Source: Methanomicrobiales archaeon HGW-Methanomicrobiales-6 (lineage in GTDB: Archaea; Halobacteriota; Methanomicrobia; Methanomicrobiales; Methanoculleaceae). Taken from it: a stretch of DNA of 36,572 nucleotides. Both the position numbers and the translations under genes were made by a program. Each line of letters opens with the position of its first letter. Positions within the stretch are counted from its first letter, which is position 1. Below the pieces are notes generated by a model. The model did no database searches, had not been told where the DNA came from, and saw only the letters and a list, made by a program, of their open reading frames with translations. The stretch is taken from positions 1 through 36,572 of the forward strand of contig PGYH01000002.1 in NCBI GenBank assembly GCA_002839575.1, given 5' to 3'. Shown in pieces: positions 30,792 to 36,572 of the stretch.

Positions 30792-32052
30792 TGACATCCT
30801 CCCCCTTTCGTGCCAGAGCGGCGAGTATGGCGCCGCGCGATATGACACCCCTGAGCCTGCCGGTATCGTCCACCACCGCCACAGGGTAGGGGCTCTCGAC
30901 GATCAGCGATATGATGTCGGAAAGCGATGCATCGGGAGCCACGATGGGAACGTCGGTGATGAGGATGTCAGCGAGCTGCTTGCCCTTCTTGACGGCCTCG
31001 GCGGCGGCGTCGAGCGTCACCCGCCCACGAAGCATGCGCTGGCGCGTGATCACGAATATTCCCGGGATATCGTGCTCCTCCATGAGGTGCAGGGCAACCC
31101 TCGGGCCCGCGGTGCACTGGGCGACCGGCTCGGGGCGGCGCATCACCTCGCTTGCCGTGAGAACCCTCGTGAGGTCGACGTCGGCGACAAACTTCTCGAC
31201 GTAGGCGTTCTCGGGGTTTGTCAGGATCTCCTCCGGTGTGCCGACCTGCACGATCGCACCGTCCTTCATCAGGGCGATGCGGTCGCCGAGTTTCAGCGCC
31301 TCGTCGAGGTCGTGGGTGACGAAGATGATCGTCTTGCCGAGCCGTTGCTGGAGGTCCAGAAGTTCGTCCTGCATGTCTCTGCGGATAAGGGGATCGAGGG
31401 CGCTGAACGCCTCGTCCATCAGGAGGATGTCGGGGTCGCTGGTGAGCGCGCGGGCAAGCCCGACACGCTGCTTCATGCCGCCGGAGAGTTCGTCGGGCAT
31501 GCTTCCCCCGTAACCGCCGAGCCCCACCATCTGGAGCACTTCTTCGGCCTTCGTGTGCCGTTCTTCCGCCGGAACGCCCTGGATCTCGAGGCCGAAGGCG
31601 ACGTTGTCGAGAACCGTCTTATGCGGGAGGAGAGCGAAACTCTGAAAGATCATCCCGAGCTTGCTTCGCCGGGTCTCTCGGAGTTCTTCCTGGCCCATGC
31701 CGACGATGTCCTCGCCGTCAAGCAGTATTTCGCCCTCGGTTGGTTCGATAAGCCGGTTGATGCAGCGCAGGAGCGTTGATTTCCCGCTCCCGGACAGCCC
31801 CATCAGGACGAATGTTTCGCCCGGTATGACATCGAACGAGACGTCATCGAGGGCCAGCGTCGATCCGGTCTCCTCGTAGATTTCGTCCTTCGTGCGGCCT
31901 GAACTATGGAGTTCCAGTGCCCTTTCCCAATTCTGGCCGAATACCTTGGTCAGGTTCCTTACGCTGATTATTGGTTGCAGCGATGTTGTGTTCTCTATGG
32001 TTGTGTCCTCTATGGGTATCTTCTCAAAAATGGCGGACTCCTCCAGCTTCAC
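30778..32052 (-). CDS. opuAA: Glycine betaine ABC transporter ATPase with CBS domains
   Basis: 424 residues. The ABC domain has Walker A GLSGSGKST, Q-loop MIFQSFALLPHKTV, signature LSGGMKQRVGLARAL, Walker B DILLMDEAFSALDPL and the switch His in FVTHDLDEAL. The insertion before Walker A (FGQNWERALELHSSGRTKDE) is characteristic of OpuAA/ProV. Residues about 300-415 form a CBS pair (GIFVITRQRMLRGRVTLDAA, VAVVDDTGRLRGVISRGAIL), which in OpuA senses ionic strength or cyclic-di-AMP. The start is GTG 32052; TATA-like words at about 32,066-32,077 and 32,086 suggest a short leader. First gene of the minus-strand opuA operon. Confidence 0.95.
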   Translation of the reverse strand: MKLEESAIFEKIPIEDTTIENTTSLQPIISVRNLTKVFGQNWERALELHSSGRTKDEIYEETGSTLALDDVSFDVIPGETFVLMGLSGSGKSTLLRCINRLIEPTEGEILLDGEDIVGMGQEELRETRRSKLGMIFQSFALLPHKTVLDNVAFGLEIQGVPAEERHTKAEEVLQMVGLGGYGGSMPDELSGGMKQRVGLARALTSDPDILLMDEAFSALDPLIRRDMQDELLDLQQRLGKTIIFVTHDLDEALKLGDRIALMKDGAIVQVGTPEEILTNPENAYVEKFVADVDLTRVLTASEVMRRPEPVAQCTAGPRVALHLMEEHDIPGIFVITRQRMLRGRVTLDAAAEAVKKGKQLADILITDVPIVAPDASLSDIISLIVESPYPVAVVDDTGRLRGVISRGAILAALARKGEDVNATA

Positions 32053-32471
32053 GTATTCTATGTTATCCGCTTTAAATTTTCGGGTTCCTTAAAAATCCCA
32101 TACTTTTGGACGCTTTTCATTTTTAAGTCATTTTAACGTTTTTTTAACGCTGGGTTGTATAGGTGTCCAGTATTCTGCGATTTATCTATATTGTGCCGAT
32201 AATTTTCTCTATAGTGTCCATTCTTCCGGTTCCGGGATCTCCTCCCTGTCCCCGGTGACACCGGCCGCGCAGGCAGGCGCCGGGTTCGCGCGATCGCCGC
32301 GGCAGCGCCTCCGAGACCTCCGCGTCCTGGCCTCCGGCATAAAACCAGGGAATGATCGGGCCTCCTGCCGGTGCGTCCGTCCATACCATTTCTTTTATTG
32401 GATGAAAGGTCATATCATTGTAGATTACTCCAGCCTGCCGTGAGGCAGGGAGGAACGCGGAGATCAGTACC
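32053..32471. other. Divergent intergenic region between opuAA and argG
   Basis: No gene is supported. The opuAA side is AT-rich, with GGATTTTTAAGG and GACTTAAAAATG on the minus strand and a TTTTAACG-TTTTTTTAACG direct repeat near 32,131-32,150. The argG side is GC-rich, with CCGGTG-A-CACCGG near 32,250 and a hairpin at 32434-32449. CATATCATTGTAGATTA near 32,411 is the best TATA-like tract for argG. Confidence 0.45.
32434..32449 (+). promoter_or_regulatory. Leader hairpin before argG with a GUGA loop
   Basis: CCTGCC-GTGA-GGCAGG is a perfect six-base-pair stem with a GNRA-type tetraloop, ending 22 bases before the argG ATG and nine bases before its GGAG ribosome site. It could affect ribosome access or mRNA stability; there is no direct evidence of regulation. 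Confidence 0.4.
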
Positions 32472-33659
32472 ATGGAAAAGGGAAAAATCGTCCTAGCATT
32501 TTCGGGAGGTCTCGACACCTCCATCTGTATTCCCCTCCTGCGCGAGCATTACGGGTTCGACGAGATCGTCACCGTTGCAGTCGACGTGGGCCAGCCCGAG
32601 GAGGAGATAACCCGGGCAACTGAGAAAGGCCGGATGCTTGCGGACAACCACTACACCATCGATGCGAAGGAGAAGTTCGTAGCGGACTGCCTCTTCCCGT
32701 CGATCAAGGCGAACGGGTCGTATGAGGGGTACCCGATGGGCACGGCGCTTGCCCGCCCGCTGATCGCCGAAGAGATCGTAAAGATTGCACAGCAGGAAGG
32801 CGCGTCAATGATTGCGCACGGGTGCACCGGCAAAGGAAACGACCAGCTCCGGTTCGACTTCATCTTCAGGTCCGCAGGGTATGATATCATTGCACCGATG
32901 CGCGAGATGAACCTGACCCGCGAGTGGGAGATCTGCTACGCACAGGAGCACAACGTTCCGGTGACGGTGGCGAAGGACAAGCCCTACAGCATCGACGAGA
33001 ACTGCTGGAGCCGGAGCATCGAGGGCGGCAAACTCGAAGACCCGGCCTTCCACCCGCCCGATGACATCTACGCCTGGACGGTGTCGCCAAAGGATGCGCC
33101 CGACACGATGGAGGAGATCCGTATCGAGTTCGAGAAGGGAATACCGGTCGCTCTCAACGGGCAGAGGCTGCCTGGCCTTGCCCTGATCCGGGAATTGAAC
33201 CGGATCGCCGGAAGGAACGGTGTCGGCCGCAACGATATGGTCGAGGACCGAATCCTCGGGCTGAAGGCCCGCGAGATCTACGAGCACCCGGCTGCAACTG
33301 TCCTCCTTGCGGCGCACAGCGATCTCGAACGCCTCGTCCTGACCCGCTCGGAGCTTGCGTTCAAGCGCATTGTCGACGATAAGTGGTCCGAGCTCGCCTA
33401 CATGGGGCTCGTGCACGAACCGCTCTTCCACGCGCTCAATGCATTCATCGACACGACTCAGGAGCGCGCGAGCGGCACCGTGGACGTCGGCCTCTATAAG
33501 GGCAGCGTGAAGGTGCTTGGACGGAGCTCGGACGAAGCGCTCTACTCCGACGACCTTGTCTCCTTCGACTCAACGACGCTCGACCAGAACCACGCCGTCG
33601 GGTTCTCGAATTACTTCGGCCTGCAGGCACGCCTGCTTAAAAACCTCAAGAAATGTTGA
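32472..33659 (+). CDS. argG: Argininosuccinate synthase
   Basis: 395 residues, normal length. It joins citrulline and aspartate with ATP to argininosuccinate in arginine synthesis. The ATP-binding P-loop-like motif is AFSGGLDTS (residues 9-17). Other family blocks are [24 protein letters not shown] (aspartate/citrulline binding), [14 protein letters not shown] and [16 protein letters not shown] lies nine bases upstream. The carAB genes in this window make the carbamoyl phosphate that enters the same pathway, but they are not adjacent. Confidence 0.97.
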   Translation: MEKGKIVLAFSGGLDTSICIPLLREHYGFDEIVTVAVDVGQPEEEITRATEKGRMLADNHYTIDAKEKFVADCLFPSIKANGSYEGYPMGTALARPLIAEEIVKIAQQEGASMIAHGCTGKGNDQLRFDFIFRSAGYDIIAPMREMNLTREWEICYAQEHNVPVTVAKDKPYSIDENCWSRSIEGGKLEDPAFHPPDDIYAWTVSPKDAPDTMEEIRIEFEKGIPVALNGQRLPGLALIRELNRIAGRNGVGRNDMVEDRILGLKAREIYEHPAATVLLAAHSDLERLVLTRSELAFKRIVDDKWSELAYMGLVHEPLFHALNAFIDTTQERASGTVDVGLYKGSVKVLGRSSDEALYSDDLVSFDSTTLDQNHAVGFSNYFGLQARLLKNLKKC

Positions 33660-33668
33660 AGGAGGTGC

Positions 33669-34073
33669 CTACAGCACCTTCTTCCCGGCTTCTTTTCCCG
33701 GCGTACACTCGAAGACGTCGGTGATCTTGATGACGATGAGCGATTTCGCCGGGTACTGGTGGCCCTTCGTCCTCACCTGGTCGCGGAACTTCTCGTAATC
33801 GGGGCCGGACGTCTTGATCTCCGTGTCGCCCTTCACCTGGAAGCAGCGCTTGGTATCCTGGTCGTAGAAGTAGAGGGCCACAACAGGGTTCTCTTTGAGG
33901 TTATCCAGCGTTTTTGCCATGTAATTGTCCATGATCCAGACGGTGTCGTCTGCGACGAGCTGTATCGATGCCATCGGTGCCACGTTCGGGACGCCGCTCT
34001 TTGACGCCGTGGCCATTGGCATGACTTTGGTTTTGGTAAATATCTCCTTAATCTCACCTGAAAGCGCAACCAT
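33669..34073 (-). CDS. FMN-binding split-barrel protein (pyridoxamine 5'-phosphate oxidase-like)
   Basis: 134 residues. The segment VMPMATASKSGVPNVAPMAS and then VWIMDNYMAKTLDNLKENPV match the small flavin-binding split-barrel proteins of archaea, and VALYFYDQDTKRCFQVKG continues the barrel. These proteins bind FMN or F420-like flavins; the substrate is not known. ATG 34073 is preferred because AGGTGA is six bases upstream; GTG 34082 would lie directly against that site. It converges with argG, nine bases apart. TATATA at about 34,154-34,160 on its side of the gap may be its promoter. Confidence 0.85.
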   Translation of the reverse strand: MVALSGEIKEIFTKTKVMPMATASKSGVPNVAPMASIQLVADDTVWIMDNYMAKTLDNLKENPVVALYFYDQDTKRCFQVKGDTEIKTSGPDYEKFRDQVRTKGHQYPAKSLIVIKITDVFECTPGKEAGKKVL

Positions 34074-34396
34074 ACGGTTCACCTCTCCCTGGAAGCGGAA
34101 CGGGCGCGACGAAGCGCCGCAACCAGTCCGGTAATGTGGTTATCCGTGCTATCGATATATAAGCGCTCTGCTGGAACCGGCAGGGCCGGGCGTTTTGCGA
34201 TGACTGCTCCCGGCATGTAACCGCATGCCTTAACCATCAAACCGCTGTCTGAATAGCCATAAACGACTCAGGAAGCCGGCATCCCGCTCCTTGACCGCAA
34301 GGACAACTTCTTGCGGGGTTCCGCCGGTTCTCCGGGTTCTGAGTACCGTATGGCTGCATGGAAAGATATAAAGTGGGAGACGAGGAAAAGACTACT
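34074..34396. promoter_or_regulatory. Divergent intergenic region with two TATA boxes
   Basis: CGATATATAAGCG (about 34,151-34,163) fits the promoter of the FMN-protein gene on the minus strand. AGATATAAAG (about 34,362-34,371) lies 27 to 30 bases before ATG 34397 and predicts a leaderless mRNA for methanogenesis marker 14. Nothing else is recognised between them. Confidence 0.5.
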
Positions 34397-35893
34397 ATGT
34401 GTGCCCGCTTTTTGGAGCGCTTTTTCAAACCTACACCGCATATCGTCGAAAGCCCGCCTCCGCCATCGCTCTCCCACGGGCCGGGCACGGGTGTTCCCGA
34501 GTACCGGGTGAAGCCCTACTTTATCGTGGCGTCTGTTGAGATGGGCAATACCACGACAAAGTGCATCCTGACCGGCACGAATCTCGAAACCGGCAGGTCC
34601 TATGTCATCAACAAGACCGTGACCATGAGCCGGGATGTCCGGCAGCCATTACCGGGCGAAACCATCTTCGGAAAAACCCTGGACGGTACGGAGTTGACGC
34701 GGGAGTCGGTTACGGAACTGGTGCGCGACACCCTGATTCAGTGCCATAATGACGCTCACCTGAGCATCAAGGATGACCTGGACTTCGTCGTCAGGAGCAC
34801 CGGTGTCGTGGCGGCGATGGACTCTCCCGACCAGGTAGGAGACTTCGTTATTGCCCTTGCAAACGGCTGCCTCGCCGCGGGGGTTCCCCCGCGAAAGATG
34901 ACGCCGCCGATGTCGATCGACAACCTCCCCCCAAAACTCCGGCAGTTCTCGTTTGCCGACCGTCTGGTCTTCGTCGGTGCGGTGGCCGGCGTCGTGCCGC
35001 CGGTCGGGTGTACGGGTGTCGAGATGGTGGCAAACGAGATGGAAGGCGAACTTGCGATGGCAGGCATCAAGGAGGGCGCTAAATGGACGGCGGTCGACTT
35101 CCGGAACCCCTGCATATCCATCGACTTCGGGACGACGCTCGACGGCCGGATCACGAGCGACGTCGCCCGCGATAACCCGAACCCGTTCGCCCAGACGGTC
35201 GGGAACTTCTGCGGGCTTGCAGGTGCCATACCGGATGCGATCGTCCGCGGCACCGGGCTCGTAAAGGGCCGGACGGGGACGGCTCTCGACCTCTTCGGCG
35301 ACCACAGCATCAAGGGCACGTTCGGGGGCAGGAAGCGTTCCGTCGTCGAGGAGTACGTCGACCGGTGCCACGAGCACATCGATATCCGGATCGTCCCGCC
35401 CGACCGGACAAGGTTCGGGCGGGTCCCGGTCTGCGCGGAGGTGGCCGACAGGTCGGGCGTTGCCCTCATCGGGTGCGACTCGGGCGTCAACGGCAGCGAG
35501 ATGCCGGATCTCGAGGCGATCGGGCGCGAGATTCACGAGAAGCACGGCATGGGCATGCTGACCGAGGTCGTCGACCTGGTCTGCGCGAGGATGGCGCTCC
35601 GGCTCATTGATGTCGCCGTCGAGAGAGGGATGGTCCCGCCGAACTCGTCGATCGGGTTCACCGGGCGGGCGGCGATCTCGGGGAGGAAGCCCGAGTATAT
35701 CCTCAAGGGCGTAACGGAACGGAACCTCTACGACACCCCGAACGACCATCTGGTCTTTGTCGACGACGGCCTTGCCCGGGGGGCGGCACTGATGGGCAGG
35801 TGCATGAATTCTCTCGGGAAACCGAAGGCTCCGCTCGGCGGGGTGCGGGGAGGGCCATGTATTATGTCTCGCCGGATCAAAATAGGAAAGTAG
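34397..35893 (+). CDS. Methanogenesis marker protein 14 (ASKHA-like)
   Basis: 498 residues. I recognise this as the methanogen-specific marker 14 family, found only in methanogenic archaea and still without an assigned activity. Nucleotide-binding-like glycine motifs suggest an actin/Hsp70-type (ASKHA) fold: ASVEMGNTTTKCIL (45-58), SIDFGTTLDGR, IGCDSGVNGSEM and FVDDGLARGAALMG. The Cys-containing blocks PPVGCTGVEM and FRNPCISIDF may matter for a corrinoid- or methyl-CoM-reductase-related activation role; that is inference. The N-terminal 38 residues are Pro-rich. ATG 34397 is chosen over ATG 34358 because the TATA box at 34,363 lies after the latter. Confidence 0.88.
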   Translation: MCARFLERFFKPTPHIVESPPPPSLSHGPGTGVPEYRVKPYFIVASVEMGNTTTKCILTGTNLETGRSYVINKTVTMSRDVRQPLPGETIFGKTLDGTELTRESVTELVRDTLIQCHNDAHLSIKDDLDFVVRSTGVVAAMDSPDQVGDFVIALANGCLAAGVPPRKMTPPMSIDNLPPKLRQFSFADRLVFVGAVAGVVPPVGCTGVEMVANEMEGELAMAGIKEGAKWTAVDFRNPCISIDFGTTLDGRITSDVARDNPNPFAQTVGNFCGLAGAIPDAIVRGTGLVKGRTGTALDLFGDHSIKGTFGGRKRSVVEEYVDRCHEHIDIRIVPPDRTRFGRVPVCAEVADRSGVALIGCDSGVNGSEMPDLEAIGREIHEKHGMGMLTEVVDLVCARMALRLIDVAVERGMVPPNSSIGFTGRAAISGRKPEYILKGVTERNLYDTPNDHLVFVDDGLARGAALMGRCMNSLGKPKAPLGGVRGGPCIMSRRIKIGK

Positions 35894-35905
35894 GATCTGG
35901 TAATC

Positions 35906-36139
35906 ATGGCTGAAGAAGAACTCTACGATATGCTCGTCCCTCCGGGCGTGCCCCGGAAGATGATCTACGACGTCGTCGAGAAGTACGACGTGGAAGTGGT
36001 GCGGCGACCACAGAAGATGTCGTTTGCGAACATGGACGGGGACACAAGAGAACTGATTGCGTTCCGCGGCAAGAGAGAGGTCGTCGAAGAGGTGCAGAAA
36101 TACCTCTTTGAGTTGCTCAAAGAGTTCGTCGCGGAATAG
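35906..36139 (+). CDS. Small conserved-looking protein downstream of marker 14
   Basis: 77 residues, 12 bases after the marker 14 stop, so co-transcribed. It is acidic with two likely helix-strand units (MIYDVVEKYDVEVVRRPQKM, then ELIAFRGKREVVEEVQKYLF). The regularity and operon position suggest a real partner of marker 14. I do not recognise a named family. A U-rich terminator follows directly. Confidence 0.75.
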   Translation: MAEEELYDMLVPPGVPRKMIYDVVEKYDVEVVRRPQKMSFANMDGDTRELIAFRGKREVVEEVQKYLFELLKEFVAE

Positions 36140-36155
36140 ACACTCTTTTTTCCTT
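36140..36155 (+). terminator. U-rich terminator of the marker 14 operon
   Basis: ACACTCTTTTTTCCTTATT follows the stop at once, with a six-T run and further T residues. Confidence 0.55.
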
Positions 36156-36572
36156 ATTCGTGCGCCGGGGATTGCCGGTGTGGGGCATGGCTCCGGGTTG
36201 AGCGGTGTAAGCCGGGGCGGTGGTATGAGAGGAAGTTGCCGCACGGGGGCTGCTTGAGGGCATTCCGGGGCCTTCCTGGCAGGAAATCCCAGCTGCAGAT
36301 TCCTACCAGATATCGCCACGGCAAGCGGGAACAGGGAGGGGGGAGTCTGATCCCGGTCAGTCAAAGAGCCCATCCACGGATTTCAGATCAACTAAAAAAC
36401 TCCCAAACCTTCAGTACTCAGATTGCACTCCCAGGGAACACCGTTCCTCGGTACTTGCATTCGTCGCACCTGAAGGTGCTCAAACTCCGGAATTAACAGG
36501 AAGTTATAAAGAGCCAGATTAACCGGACCGTAGTGGCTATCGCCGAGAGGGGGGAGGGGTTTCAGGGGAGGG
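36156..36572. repeat. Non-coding spacer with hairpin repeats at the window edge
   Basis: No gene is supported. It holds GCACC-TGAA-GGTGC at 36466-36479 followed by TCAAACTCCGG, as in the spacer near 1009. TTCCTG-G-CAGGAA lies near 36,270-36,285. AGATATCGCCACGGC near 36,308 and TGGCTATCGCC near 36,533 resemble words in the 1.07, 8.11 and 28.4 kb spacers. Confidence 0.55.

Noticed and set aside
32133-32524. Small minus-strand frames between opuAA and argG
   Set aside because: They run across promoter DNA and the argG start, and their translations are low-complexity.
841-36479. CRISPR array
   Set aside because: The repeated words are short, irregularly spaced hairpins across distant spacers. 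There is no regular repeat-spacer unit and no cas gene.
1-36572. tRNA or rRNA genes
   Set aside because: No cloverleaf-like T-arm or anticodon context and no rRNA signature was seen by eye. A dedicated covariance search would be needed to exclude a divergent tRNA.

Overview
The window is high-GC archaeal DNA and most resembles a hydrogenotrophic methanogen of the order Methanomicrobiales (Methanoculleus-like). The genus is an inference from gene content, chiefly a methanogenesis marker protein 14 homologue, an archaeal tetrapyrrole operon without late haem genes, and an archaeal glycine betaine transporter. I saw no rRNA or tRNA gene that would settle the identity.

Layout. 1-2151 (minus strand): a PrsW-type membrane protease cut by the window edge and a multi-pass membrane protein, separated by a hairpin-rich spacer. 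2292-7972 (plus): a tightly overlapping six-gene tetrapyrrole operon (precorrin-2 dehydrogenase, hemA, hemB, hemL, hemC, cobA). It leads from glutamyl-tRNA to sirohydrochlorin, the precursor of F430, cobamides and sirohaem, but hemD is not here. 8500-12304: ilvD, a beta-carbonic anhydrase, a thioredoxin-fold protein and an iron-sulfur flavoprotein.

12308-23778 is an accessory island. It opens with a two-gene module (48-residue protein plus GNAT acetyltransferase, toxin-antitoxin-like) bracketed by two related copies of the 3' end of a coiled-coil gene. A protein with two Cys-Cys zinc modules follows. Then comes a compact plus-strand virus-like segment: RHH-like protein, primase-polymerase/SF3 helicase, small terminase, a large terminase divided into separate ATPase and nuclease genes, a prohead-type protease with a three-repeat tail, a coiled-coil protein, several tiny Cys-rich genes, and an AbrB-like regulator divergent from a short operon across an inverted-repeat operator. 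I found no integrase, portal, major capsid or tail gene, so this is either a decayed provirus or a satellite-like element carrying DNA replication and packaging initiation functions only.

23944-36139 returns to core genes: carA-carB (carbamoyl phosphate), a three-gene OpuA-type glycine betaine ABC transporter on the minus strand, argG (which shares the arginine pathway with carAB), an FMN-binding split-barrel protein, methanogenesis marker protein 14 and a small partner.

Four long intergenic spacers (626-1197, 7973-8499, 28170-28683, 36140-36572) share short GC-rich hairpin motifs of the form GCACC-loop-GGTGC, with neighbouring shared words, suggesting a dispersed non-coding repeat family. 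Many starts were chosen from Shine-Dalgarno sites or from TATA boxes that imply near-leaderless mRNAs.
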